13,800 nt of DNA from the NCBI GenBank assembly GCA_021828925.1, contig JAJZCT010000022.1:1-13800 (forward strand), read 5' to 3'. A program made the position numbers and the translations under genes. Source of the stretch: Planctomycetota bacterium (GTDB taxonomy: Bacteria > Planctomycetota > Phycisphaerae > WQYP01). Each line of letters opens with the position of its first letter. Within the stretch, counting starts at the first letter, position 1. Of the stretch, positions 1-6,974 are shown piece by piece. The notes beneath the pieces are model-generated. The model worked only from the letters and a program-made list of their open reading frames with translations. It searched no databases and was not told the DNA's origin.

Positions 1-10
1 AACACTCACC

Positions 11-56
11 CCCCGGCCCGCCGGGGCATCCGAAACAACGGCGAGCAGGCTCGCCG
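11..56. repeat. Two adjacent GC-rich hairpins
   Basis: Two inverted repeats stand side by side. The first pairs 11-17 with 20-26 (7 bp, 2-nt centre). The second pairs 39-46 with 49-56 (8 bp, 2-nt centre). The first belongs to a hairpin family with a CCCGGC arm, a 2-nt centre and a GCCGGG arm that recurs near 8356, 8895, 13562, 13587 and 13665. No T-run follows, so a classical intrinsic terminator is not supported, although they could close the unseen upstream gene. Confidence 0.7.
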
Positions 57-73
57 GCTTAGCTGACTTCCGG

Positions 74-106
74 ATTCTAGATTCTAGATTCTAGGTTCTA
101 GATTCT
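74..106 (+). repeat. 7-bp tandem array, unit ATTCTAG
   Basis: Four complete heptamers and one partial follow one another without a gap: ATTCTAG three times, GTTCTAG once, then ATTCT. The array ends 32 bp before the start codon at 139, and TTCTAA reappears just before that ATG. Like most arrays in this window it has a 7-bp period and sits directly ahead of a gene. Confidence 0.9.
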
Positions 107-138
107 CGACCCCAGGTCCCAATTTCAAGGTTCTAACT

Positions 139-1335
139 ATGACTGACATCGCTATTCGTTGTACTAATCTCGCCAAGTCCTACGTGATCCGCCACAACGT
201 TTCCGATCACGTTACCCTGGCCGAAACCGTCCTGGCCCGTCTGAAAAATCCCCTCCGCCGTGCGCGGAAGGAAACTTTCTGGGCCTTAAATGACCTCACC
301 TTCGACGTCAAGCAGGGCGACGTGGTGGGTGTCATCGGCCGCAATGGGGCCGGCAAAAGTACGCTGCTGAAAATCCTCAGTCGCATCACCAAACCCAGCC
401 GTGGCGAAGTGCATCTCCACGGCCGCGTCGGCAGCCTCCTGGAGGTCGGCACCGGCTTCCACCCGGAACTCACTGGACGGGAAAACATTTACCTCAACGG
501 CGCCATCCTGGGCATGAGAAAATCCGAAATCAGAAAGCAGTTCGACGCCATTGTCGATTTCGCCGGCGTGGAACAATTTCTCGACACCCCCGTCAAGCGC
601 TATTCCTCCGGCATGTACGTCCGCCTGGCCTTTGCCGTCGCCGCCCATCTGCGTTCCGAAATCCTGGTAGTCGATGAAGTCCTGGCCGTCGGCGATACTG
701 AATTTCAGAATAAATGCCTCGGCAAAATGCACGACGTGGCCACCTCCGGCCGCACCGTTCTGTTTGTCAGCCACCATATGCAGAATATCAGCGTCCTGTG
801 CAACAAGGCCATGTATTTGGAGAAGGGTGTATGTAAATTCTCCGGCGATGTCCCCACCGCCATTGAACATTACATGAAAAGTTTCAAAAATCCCACAAGC
901 GCCGCCATCGATCCGCAACGCCGCCCCGGCACCGGCGAATATCGCTTTACAAATGTTACTCCCGCTAAGGAATATTTTGAATGCGGCGAAGAAAAGATAC
1001 TTCGATTCACAATAAGACGTTTCAAACCGTATATCACACCCGCGTGGATATCATGCCATGTTTTTGATTCGAACGGAGCTGCACTGCTACAGGCGGATTC
1101 CGAGACAACCGGCTTCTGGTTCGGGCCGTGCGAGAGTTTTGAAGGGCAGATCTCGTTGCGTTCGCCTTGGCTCAAACCCGGGGATTATCGCGTACAATTG
1201 CGAATATGCAGTGCTGGGGTTCTAGACAATGTTGAATACGCAGCGATTTTACGTGTTATCGACGTTTTTCCCTATGTTAAGCGTGGAAATTTGGATGGAG
1301 TGTTATTGCCGGATTTTAGATATACTGGACGATAA
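139..1335 (+). CDS. Wzt-like polysaccharide ABC transporter, ATP-binding protein
   Basis: This is the ATPase subunit of an ABC exporter that moves a lipid-linked glycan across the inner membrane. The 398-residue product has an N-terminal nucleotide-binding domain of the TagH/KpsT/Wzt type: Walker A GRNGAGKST at 67-75, signature YSSGM at 155-159, Walker B LVVDE at 176-180 followed by VLAVGD, and switch histidine H212. Residues of about 260-395 form an extra C-terminal region like the Wzt domain that recognises the glycan end; KpsT-type ATPases lack it. The ATG at 139 has AAGG at 127-130, 8 nt upstream. The partner permease (Wzm) is not in the window and may lie upstream. Base composition drops where the C-terminal domain begins: 38 of 60 bases are G or C at 601-660 and 24 of 60 at 961-1020. 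The ABC assignment is firm; the exported glycan is unknown. Confidence 0.95.
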   Translation: MTDIAIRCTNLAKSYVIRHNVSDHVTLAETVLARLKNPLRRARKETFWALNDLTFDVKQGDVVGVIGRNGAGKSTLLKILSRITKPSRGEVHLHGRVGSLLEVGTGFHPELTGRENIYLNGAILGMRKSEIRKQFDAIVDFAGVEQFLDTPVKRYSSGMYVRLAFAVAAHLRSEILVVDEVLAVGDTEFQNKCLGKMHDVATSGRTVLFVSHHMQNISVLCNKAMYLEKGVCKFSGDVPTAIEHYMKSFKNPTSAAIDPQRRPGTGEYRFTNVTPAKEYFECGEEKILRFTIRRFKPYITPAWISCHVFDSNGAALLQADSETTGFWFGPCESFEGQISLRSPWLKPGDYRVQLRICSAGVLDNVEYAAILRVIDVFPYVKRGNLDGVLLPDFRYTGR

Positions 1336-1365
1336 TAATGAATCCTTCGTATTGTGAGTGAGGGA

Positions 1366-2265
1366 ATGCCTGGCGTAAGCGTAATAATTCCTGCCTACAA
1401 CTCCGGCCATTATCTCGATGAGGCCGTGCAGTCCGTTATTGCGCAAACATTCGCTGATTGGGAATGTATTGTTGTCGATGATGGCTCAACGGAAGATTTA
1501 TCCCGCGTGGAAAAAATGGATCCGCGCATCCGCTTAATCCGGCAGCCTAATCGCGGCACCTCGGCAGCTCGCAACATGGGAATCCTAAATTCCGTCGGCG
1601 AATTTATCGCATTCCTTGACCATGACGACATCTGGTTTCCGAGGAAATTGGAGCGCCAACTGGCCGCCTTTGCCGAGCATCCTGAGGCGGGCCTCTGCCA
1701 TGCCGCCGTTGAAGGGATTGACGCGGATGGAAACGTGGTTTCACCGCCCGTGATCGGAAATTTCCCCAGATGGGAAGAAATGCTGGGAAATGGCGCGCCG
1801 CAGCTAAGCACGACAATGATCCGGCGGGAAACCATCGCAGCAGCAGGATTGTTCGACCCGTTGTACCCGGTCGTACAGGATATGGATCTGTTCCTGAGAA
1901 TTGCCCGCATTTTCCCGATAATTTCTGTTCCCTCCTGTGAGTTGCAATACCGTTGGCACGGAAATAACACATCCGCGAGGCACCCGACAATGTATCTTGA
2001 AACGGCAAGTGTGGTGATGAAATATGCGGCGTTAGCGCGGCGTCAGCCCAGCCCTGCCGCCTGGCGCGCAGTGCGGGCTGGATGGCGAATGGCTGGTGGA
2101 CAAGCATACGAGGCGTCGCGGGGTGCGCTGCGGCGTCGCGAAATTGCCCCGTTCCTACGGCACATATTTTTCGCTGTCAGGTGTGCACCGGCCCAGACAA
2201 CTATTGCGTTGATGAAGTATCCGTTTCAGCGAGCCAGGAGGTTCGCCAGAGGCGTCTGGCGGTAG
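1366..2265 (+). CDS. GT2 family glycosyltransferase, paralog 1
   Basis: This is a cytoplasmic GT-A-fold glycosyltransferase that would add one sugar from a nucleotide-sugar donor to the growing glycan. From the ATG at 1366 it has 299 residues. It opens with VSVIIPAYN (4-12), followed by the nucleotide-binding DDGS (38-41), a DHDD metal-binding motif (85-88), and a QDMDLFLRIAR stretch where GT2 enzymes carry the catalytic acid residues. A C-terminal helical segment contains GGQAYEASRGALR, a motif shared with the paralogs at 3352 and 4340. An in-frame GTG at 1354 could also start the gene; I prefer 1366 because the paralogs begin at the equivalent residue, although GAGG lies unusually close to it. 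It begins 30 bp after the ABC gene and is probably co-transcribed. Sugar specificity cannot be read from the sequence. Confidence 0.92.
   Translation: MPGVSVIIPAYNSGHYLDEAVQSVIAQTFADWECIVVDDGSTEDLSRVEKMDPRIRLIRQPNRGTSAARNMGILNSVGEFIAFLDHDDIWFPRKLERQLAAFAEHPEAGLCHAAVEGIDADGNVVSPPVIGNFPRWEEMLGNGAPQLSTTMIRRETIAAAGLFDPLYPVVQDMDLFLRIARIFPIISVPSCELQYRWHGNNTSARHPTMYLETASVVMKYAALARRQPSPAAWRAVRAGWRMAGGQAYEASRGALRRREIAPFLRHIFFAVRCAPAQTTIALMKYPFQRARRFARGVWR
1456..1532 (+). repeat. 77-bp segment identical to 3442-3518
   Basis: Within the 5' part of this GT2 gene, 77 bases match the paralog at 3442-3518 without a mismatch by my reading, while the flanking bases differ. The segment encodes the stretch from DWECIVVDDGS to the DPRIR region. 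The third paralog (from about 4430) encodes nearly the same peptide but differs at many third positions, so protein constraint alone does not explain the identity. Confidence 0.85.
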
Positions 2266-2331
2266 CCAGAAGTCATTAGCCCGATCTACTCTGCATTGTT
2301 CGTGAACCGTTGCCCCTTGGAAATTAATTTC

Positions 2332-3303
2332 ATGCCCACTACCACCGTTATCATCGTCACTTATAACCGCCCGGACTGCGTGAGGACGTGCTTGGAGCAC
2401 CTGCGCAAGCAGACGATGCTGCCGGAGCAGGTTGTCGTCATTGACGCATCTGCCGACGACCGAACGAAGGCCGTCTGCGCGGACTTTCCCGAGTCGCTTT
2501 ACGCCCGTAATCAGCCGGGTGGCTACGGTTCGCAGGCACGCTCCCGCAATATCGGCTTGCGGCAGGCTACTGGTGAAATTATCGCTTTTCTTGATGATGA
2601 TTCTTTTGCCCATCCCACCTGGTTGGAAGAATTGCTGAAACCTTACGGCGATCCAACTGTCGGCGGCGTCGGCGGTCGGGCACTGCGCAACCAGCCGGAT
2701 GAAGATAAGCAGGGTGTGGATCAGATCGGTAAGCTGCTGCCCAACGGGGAACTTACCGGCAATTTTGCCGCTGACCCCGGCAGAGACTTGGAAGTAGATC
2801 ATGCCATCGGCTGCAATATGTCCTTCCGGCGGGAAATTATCGAATCGCTAGATGGGTTCCGGGAACTTTTCCCCGGCGTTGCGCTGCGTGAGGAGACAGA
2901 TCCGTGTCTGCGTGTAAAACTTCTGGGATATAAGATTATATTTGCGCCGAAGGCTGTGGTGGATCATATCGGTGCGCCAAAACCCAAGGGTGAGCGTTTC
3001 GATATCGCGTATTCCTATTATGGCCAGCGAAATCACATCGTGCTGTTGGTGGCTAACTTCGGTTTTGCCAGCACGATATTCTGGCGGTATATTCTGCACA
3101 CATGTTACGCATCTCTGCGTGAATCCACACGGACAATTTACCTTGCGTGCCGACGAATCTTTGGTGGCTTTGCGCGGATCGCCGCCGGGTGGGCCGGGTT
3201 GCTCGTAGGATTATTTGTCGCCGGACGCCTCCCGTGCGAGGGAAAAAAGCACGCGACCACCGCACCGCGCCAGCTCACGGAAACTCAAACCTCTAACCCC
3301 TAA
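2332..3303 (+). CDS. GT2 family glycosyltransferase with C-terminal hydrophobic segments
   Basis: This GT2 enzyme is distinct from the three paralogs around it. From the ATG at 2332 (GGAA at 2319-2322, 9-nt spacing) it has 323 residues. Visible motifs are TVIIVTYNRP (5-14), a DDD metal-binding motif at 88-90, GCNMSFRR (160-167, the acceptor-side region), and an REETDPCLRV stretch (186-195) carrying the likely catalytic acids. Two hydrophobic stretches follow, about 235-260 and 277-299, so the C-terminus may be membrane-associated, as in many rhamnosyl- or mannosyl-transferase-like GT2 proteins. An in-frame TTG at 2296 would only add a non-conserved tail. The last codons (TSNP, stop) are encoded by the 7-bp array at 3284-3304, so the repeat has run into the end of the gene. 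The donor sugar is unknown. Confidence 0.92.
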   Translation: MPTTTVIIVTYNRPDCVRTCLEHLRKQTMLPEQVVVIDASADDRTKAVCADFPESLYARNQPGGYGSQARSRNIGLRQATGEIIAFLDDDSFAHPTWLEELLKPYGDPTVGGVGGRALRNQPDEDKQGVDQIGKLLPNGELTGNFAADPGRDLEVDHAIGCNMSFRREIIESLDGFRELFPGVALREETDPCLRVKLLGYKIIFAPKAVVDHIGAPKPKGERFDIAYSYYGQRNHIVLLVANFGFASTIFWRYILHTCYASLRESTRTIYLACRRIFGGFARIAAGWAGLLVGLFVAGRLPCEGKKHATTAPRQLTETQTSNP

Positions 3304-3304
3304 C
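3284..3304 (+). repeat. 7-bp tandem array across a stop codon (CTCAAAC, CTCTAAC, CCCTAAC)
   Basis: Three related heptamers in strict 7-bp phase encode the last residues of the upstream GT2 gene, and the third unit contains its TAA stop (3301-3303). The array is short, but its period and its place at a gene edge match the other arrays in the window. Confidence 0.7.
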
Positions 3305-3325
3305 CCGCGAATTATTAGTCCTTGA

Positions 3326-3341
3326 TCATTGGCCATTGGAG
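3326..3341 (+). promoter_or_regulatory. CATTGG heptamer pair ending in a Shine-Dalgarno site
   Basis: Two heptamers, TCATTGG and CCATTGG, are followed directly by AG. The second unit therefore supplies the GGAG at 3338-3341, exactly 10 nt before the ATG at 3352. The same module with the same spacing precedes 12314 and the small reading frame at 12153; a related TGCTCAT version precedes 4340. Confidence 0.7.
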
Positions 3342-3351
3342 TATTAAACGG

Positions 3352-4245
3352 ATGCCGCTTGTCTCTGTCGTTATCCCCGCATATAACCCCGGCCATTATC
3401 TGGATGAGGCCGTGCAATCTGTCATTGCGCAGACATTTACCGATTGGGAATGTATTGTTGTCGATGATGGCTCAACGGAAGATTTATCCCGCGTGGAAAA
3501 AATGGATCCGCGCATCCGGTGCTTTGTAATAGCTGGCTTCGGGCAATCCGTGGCGCGTAACATCGGGATTGCCAGGGCCTCCGGTGAACTGGTGGCCCTG
3601 TTGGATGCCGATGATATTTGGAAATCATCCAAGCTCGCGCGGCAGGTGCCGGGAATGTTGGCGGATACAGAGATTGGCCTTTCCTATACGGGATTCTCTT
3701 TCATCGATGCGGAGGGCAAAGTGACTGGGCTGGGCTGGGCGCAGCCCCGGCTAAGCTATCTCGACATGCTGGGGAAGCCGGGTGGTCCGCTTCCCAGTGC
3801 GGCGGTGCTCCGGCGTAGTGTCCTGCAAATGGTCGGTGGGTTTGATCCCTTTCATCAAGGGCATGAGGACTCTGATGTCTGGCTGAAAGTTTCGCGGTAC
3901 TTCAAGGTTGAGTTTGTGCCCGATCCACTGATGCTGTACCGCGTGCATGGGAGCAATTTCAGTAAAAAATATCCTATGATGCATGACTCGATCACCGACG
4001 TGCTGCGCAAGCATGAATCCATGGCCCGCGCCCGGGGCGATGCAGCTGCGCTGCGGGCAGCACGGGCGTTGCGGCGGCCCAACCGGCTGGAATACGGAAA
4101 GCAAGCCTATGAGGCGGCTCGCCGGAGCCTCAGAGGCGGTGATTTTCGGGACGTGGCCCTCCATTTGGGCCGTGCGGTCGCCAATAACCCAGCATATTTT
4201 TTCCGTTCAATCATCAAAACGCGCCGCTCGCCGCTTGGCCGTTGA
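3352..4245 (+). CDS. GT2 family glycosyltransferase, paralog 2
   Basis: This is a GT-A-fold glycosyltransferase of 297 residues, starting MPLVSVVIPAYN. Motifs are DDGS (38-41), a DADD metal-binding motif (85-88), a GHEDSDVWLKVSRYF stretch with the likely catalytic acids, and a C-terminal helical segment with QAYEAARRSLRGGD. The ATG at 3352 is supported by GGAG with 10-nt spacing and by alignment with the paralogs; an upstream extension to 3322 would translate repeat DNA. Its first 50 or so residues are almost identical to those at 1366 and 4340, but from about residue 57 (RCFVIAGFG against RLIRQPNRG) the acceptor/donor part diverges. This fits duplication followed by change of specificity. 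It is probably part of one transcription unit with its neighbours. The sugar transferred is not known. Confidence 0.92.
   Translation: MPLVSVVIPAYNPGHYLDEAVQSVIAQTFTDWECIVVDDGSTEDLSRVEKMDPRIRCFVIAGFGQSVARNIGIARASGELVALLDADDIWKSSKLARQVPGMLADTEIGLSYTGFSFIDAEGKVTGLGWAQPRLSYLDMLGKPGGPLPSAAVLRRSVLQMVGGFDPFHQGHEDSDVWLKVSRYFKVEFVPDPLMLYRVHGSNFSKKYPMMHDSITDVLRKHESMARARGDAAALRAARALRRPNRLEYGKQAYEAARRSLRGGDFRDVALHLGRAVANNPAYFFRSIIKTRRSPLGR
3442..3518 (+). repeat. 77-bp segment identical to 1456-1532
   Basis: This is the second copy of the exact 77-base match between two GT2 paralogs. It ends abruptly where the proteins diverge, just after the codons for DPRI, which looks like a recombination or gene-conversion boundary. 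Confidence 0.85.
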
Positions 4246-4303
4246 TGCGGAAGGCTCGATGCTGTCGGGGCGTCTTTCCGCCGTTCGTCCTTCGGTACCG
4301 GTT

Positions 4304-4329
4304 TGCTCATTGCTCATTGATTTTTGGAG
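4304..4329 (+). promoter_or_regulatory. TGCTCAT heptamer pair and Shine-Dalgarno GGAG
   Basis: Two TGCTCAT heptamers (4304-4310, 4311-4317) are followed by a T-rich spacer and GGAG at 4326-4329, exactly 10 nt before the GTG at 4340. This arrangement decides the start of the next GT2 gene, whose reading frame stays open far upstream (to 3983) inside the preceding gene. Confidence 0.65.
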
Positions 4330-4339
4330 TACTGGAAAC

Positions 4340-5248
4340 GTGCCGCTCGTCTCGGTTATCATTCCCGCGTACAACTCCGGCCGTTATTTGGATGAGGCCG
4401 TGCAATCTGTCATTACGCAAACATTCACCGATTGGGAATGTATTGTCGTGGACGATGGTTCCACGGAGGATTTATCCCGCGTGGAAAAATTAGATCCGCG
4501 TGTGCGTTTGATCCGGCAGAGAAATAGCGGGACGCAGGCTGCCAGAAATAATGGGATTCTCAGCTCGGGCGGAGAATTCATTGCCTTTCTGGATCACGAT
4601 GACTTCTGGCTGCCGACCAAGCTGGAAAAGCAGATGGCCGCCCTGCGGGCTAGCACGGATATCGCCTTCTGCCATACCGGGTTCGACGTTGTTGACGGAA
4701 TGAGTCGGTTTGCAGGCCCAGGCTGGGCAAAATGGCACACGGGATATTGCGAAATGTTGCGTGACCCGGGTGGATGGTGTTTCAGTTCGGTATTGGTGCG
4801 CCGATCTGCTCTGGTGGTTGCCGGTCTGATGGACGAATACCTGATGCACACCGGAGATTGGGACATGATGTTAAAAGTTGCCAGGCACGGGGGGCAGACC
4901 TTCGTCCCGGAGGTCCTTTGCAGGTATCGCATTCATGCAACCAACACCTCCCGCAACTATTCCATGATGTGCCGCGAGGCGTTGAATGTCATAGAAAAGC
5001 ATGTGTTGGCCGCAGAATATCGCGGAGATATGGAGGCTTTGGAGGCAATAACGTACGGTAGGAAGCGGCAACTTCGAAACTTTGGCTGCCAGGCATACGC
5101 TGCCGCCCGGAAAAGTTTGCGCAACAAAAATTGGTCGCATTTTCAACGTAATATGCTGCTGGCACTGAAATGGAACCCCGGGTTTGCGTTGGGGTCACTG
5201 GCAAGGTATCCATTGCAAAAACTCCGGCGGAACCGCAATAATCAGTGA
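4340..5248 (+). CDS. GT2 family glycosyltransferase, paralog 3
   Basis: This is a 302-residue GT-A-fold glycosyltransferase beginning at a GTG (VPLVSVIIPAYN in codon terms). Motifs are DDGS (38-41), a DHDD metal-binding motif (85-88), TGDWDMMLKVARHG with the likely catalytic acids, and C-terminal QAYAAARKSLRNKN followed by a basic tail. The frame is open back to 3983, but that extension overlaps the previous gene. Alignment with the paralogs and a GGAG at 10-nt spacing place the start at 4340. After the common N-terminus it resembles the protein at 1366 (RLIRQ, then ARNNGIL, then FIAFLDHDD) more than the one at 3352. A spacer of 325 bp follows, so the GT2 group may end here as a unit. Substrate unknown. 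Confidence 0.92.
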   Translation: MPLVSVIIPAYNSGRYLDEAVQSVITQTFTDWECIVVDDGSTEDLSRVEKLDPRVRLIRQRNSGTQAARNNGILSSGGEFIAFLDHDDFWLPTKLEKQMAALRASTDIAFCHTGFDVVDGMSRFAGPGWAKWHTGYCEMLRDPGGWCFSSVLVRRSALVVAGLMDEYLMHTGDWDMMLKVARHGGQTFVPEVLCRYRIHATNTSRNYSMMCREALNVIEKHVLAAEYRGDMEALEAITYGRKRQLRNFGCQAYAAARKSLRNKNWSHFQRNMLLALKWNPGFALGSLARYPLQKLRRNRNNQ

Positions 5249-5573
5249 CGGGCTCACCACAAAGGCACAAAGATCCGGAGGACGAGTTGATCCATCCCGG
5301 TGCGCACGAGATAAACTTCTTGCACAGGCGGACTCGGATTTACGACGAGGACGATCGGGCTGAGGCCTGATAGAGAAGGTGACAGGAGAGAGTTGAAAGT
5401 AGCGCGAACTGGGGGGGAATTCACCACAAAGGCGGTGGAGGTAATGGAGGTTATCACATGGGACTATTGATTAAACCTGATATGATGTGACCAATAAGAT
5501 CGTCCTCCTCTCACCTCTGCTACCTCCTTGTGAGTTAAGGTATTCCAAGTTTTAGTTTCTGAGTGCTGAAATC
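5249..5573. other. Intergenic spacer with repeat remnants
   Basis: No credible gene is seen here. The spacer opens with CACCACAAAGGCACAAAG (5255-5272), the phrase that also forms the arms of the insertion inside the GT4 gene at 7571. A second phrase beginning TTCACCACAAAGG starts at 5420, and a C/T-rich stretch at about 5500-5535 is its imperfect reverse complement (ACAAGGAGGTAGCAGAGG when inverted). The stretch between 5273 and 5400 has no recognisable coding potential or repeat. Confidence 0.6.
5420..5535. repeat. Imperfect inverted repeat of CACCACAAAGG/GGAGGT type
   Basis: The left arm (about 5420-5450, ACAAAGG then GGTGGAGGTAATGGAGG) and the right arm (about 5502-5535) are imperfectly inverted around an AT-rich centre of about 50 bp. 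The arms share the CACAAAGG-type phrase found elsewhere in the window. This may be a decayed mobile or structural element, or chance similarity between low-complexity purine-rich runs. Confidence 0.4.
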
Positions 5574-6722
5574 ATGAATTTCTATTTCATCATGTACCCT
5601 CTTGAATACTATTCCCCCGTTTCCGGTGGGGCGTTGGCTACCATTACCTCTGAATTGGCCAAGCCGTTAATTACAGCGGGACATTCGGTAACGGTGTTAT
5701 CACCGTCCAACGGTGACCCTTTCTATGAAGTTGGTACTGTGGTACAGATTGCCGGCTGCCGGCGTGAGGATGTGTCCTTTGTTCGCAGGGCGTTATGCAA
5801 ACTGGAGGAAAAGCAATGCCGTTGGGATATTCCATATTATCGTGTGTATCGTAAATCGATTACGAAAGCATTGCGGGGAGTTCCTGCGGTACCGGATGTA
5901 GTGATACTGTTTAACGATTTGGCCTCCGCACAATTTGTGAGGCAGGCGGTTCCGAGTGCAGGAATATTTGTTGACCTGCAAAATGAAAATCGTACGCGGC
6001 AACGGGATTTTGCGGCGGCGGATAAATGCGTGGAAAAATACATAGCCTGTAGCCAATATATTAAGGATTGGACTTGCCGTGAACATGATATTATTTCAGA
6101 AAGAATTGCTGTATTGCATAGTGGTGTCGATATAGATGTATTCCATCCCCGCTCTGATTTCCTTAAACCTCGCACAATTCTCAAGGTTTTATTTATTGGT
6201 CGTATTGACCCCAATAAGGGTCCTGATATTGCCGTCGATGCTGTGGCGGCATTACGCAAAGAAGGCATTAAGATCGACCTGACCGTCGCGGGTGGTACGT
6301 GGTTCTATGGCCATAATCCGAACGACCCCTACCTGTTGAAACTTATTGAAAAGATTAAGCTAGCTGGTGGAAAATATATCGGCCCTATTACGCGGAAAGA
6401 TGTGCCTGAATTGGTTCGTCAGCACGATATTGCATTTGTGCTTTCACGTTCCAATGAACCATTCGGATTAGTGGTGCTGGAGACGATGGCCAGTGGATTG
6501 GCAGTCATCGCGTCCAATCGTGGTGGCATTCCAGAAGCGTGTGGAAAAGCAGGCCGGTTGATAAATCCCGATAACTTCGATGCTGTTGTCAATCGTTTGC
6601 GTGAATTAGTAACCAATCCATTGGCATTGGCTGAGGAAAAACAAAAATCGATAGCTCATGCTGTTGAATGTACATGGAAAAAGCGAGCCGATGAATTATT
6701 GCAAATCCTTGAGATATCTTAG
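5574..6722 (+). CDS. GT4 family glycosyltransferase
   Basis: This is a GT-B-fold retaining glycosyltransferase of 382 residues. The N-terminal acceptor domain begins MNFYFIMYPLEYYSPVSGGA, with SGGA as the glycine-rich loop. The C-terminal donor domain starts near LKVLFIGRIDPNKG (203-216) and carries the EX7E signature EPFGLVVLE at 295-303, then RGGIPEACG and GRLINP. The ATG at 5574 gives the usual family start; an ATG at 5592 is an alternative. The gene is visibly AT-richer than the other glycosyltransferases: I counted 26 of 60 G+C at 6001-6060 and 24 of 60 at 6181-6240, against 36 of 60 at 9841-9900 in another GT4. It lies between two repeat-bearing spacers, so acquisition from elsewhere is plausible. 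The sugar is unknown. Confidence 0.93.
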   Translation: MNFYFIMYPLEYYSPVSGGALATITSELAKPLITAGHSVTVLSPSNGDPFYEVGTVVQIAGCRREDVSFVRRALCKLEEKQCRWDIPYYRVYRKSITKALRGVPAVPDVVILFNDLASAQFVRQAVPSAGIFVDLQNENRTRQRDFAAADKCVEKYIACSQYIKDWTCREHDIISERIAVLHSGVDIDVFHPRSDFLKPRTILKVLFIGRIDPNKGPDIAVDAVAALRKEGIKIDLTVAGGTWFYGHNPNDPYLLKLIEKIKLAGGKYIGPITRKDVPELVRQHDIAFVLSRSNEPFGLVVLETMASGLAVIASNRGGIPEACGKAGRLINPDNFDAVVNRLRELVTNPLALAEEKQKSIAHAVECTWKKRADELLQILEIS

Positions 6723-6725
6723 AGG

Positions 6726-6855
6726 TTAAGACTACAGCGCAAGGTCGATTCCAAATATGGTTTGTTCCTCTCCAAAATCAGGTTTTTGTGCCCACTTGGG
6801 GTAGAAAATCTGGGGAAAATCGGCAAATTTCAACAACCTTGTGCTGTAGTGTTAA
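6726..6855. mobile_element. 130-bp MITE-like element with 20-bp terminal inverted repeats
   Basis: Bases 6726-6745 and the reverse complement of 6836-6855 agree at 18 of 20 positions; the core ACTACAGC(G/A)CAAGGT has one mismatch. TTAA occurs at both outer ends, which could be a target duplication or part of the repeat. The roughly 90-bp interior is AT-rich, has no open frame and no transposase. It starts 4 bp after the stop of the GT4 gene. A transcript hairpin acting as a terminator is an alternative, but the arms are far apart. Confidence 0.5.
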
Positions 6856-6947
6856 TCTCGATATATCCGGTTAAGGGTACGAATCAAATTGAATCGCTTC
6901 AGCAGAATACATAATGCAAAAAGCCGAATTCTCAAGGCATACAAACA

Positions 6948-6974
6948 CAATCTGGGCAATCTGTGAAATCTGTG
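6948..6974 (+). repeat. 9-bp tandem array CAATCTGTG containing the start codon
   Basis: Three nonamers in phase (CAATCTGGG, CAATCTGTG, AAATCTGTG) end in GTG triplets, and both GTGs are in frame with the GT4 gene. The only plausible start codons of that gene (6963 or 6972) are thus repeat bases. The same arrangement, with ATG as the last triplet of CAATCTATG, occurs at 10333-10341. Confidence 0.75.

Noticed and set aside
286..918. Long open frame on the minus strand (210 codons) inside the ABC ATPase gene
   Set aside because: It is the antisense shadow of a GC-biased coding region with clear Walker motifs on the plus strand; its translation shows no recognisable family pattern.
3983..4339. 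Upstream extension of the third GT2 paralog
   Set aside because: The extension overlaps the preceding GT2 gene in another frame; the paralogs and the GGAG at 4326 place the start at 4340.
5254..5457. Minus-strand frame of 67 codons in the spacer
   Set aside because: The translation shows no known family pattern and partly covers repeat phrases; no start signal supports it.
6889..6915. Possible promoter TTGAAT / CATAAT before the GT4 gene at 6963
   Set aside because: The spacer is only 15 bp, and such matches are common in AT-rich DNA; the evidence is too weak to list it.
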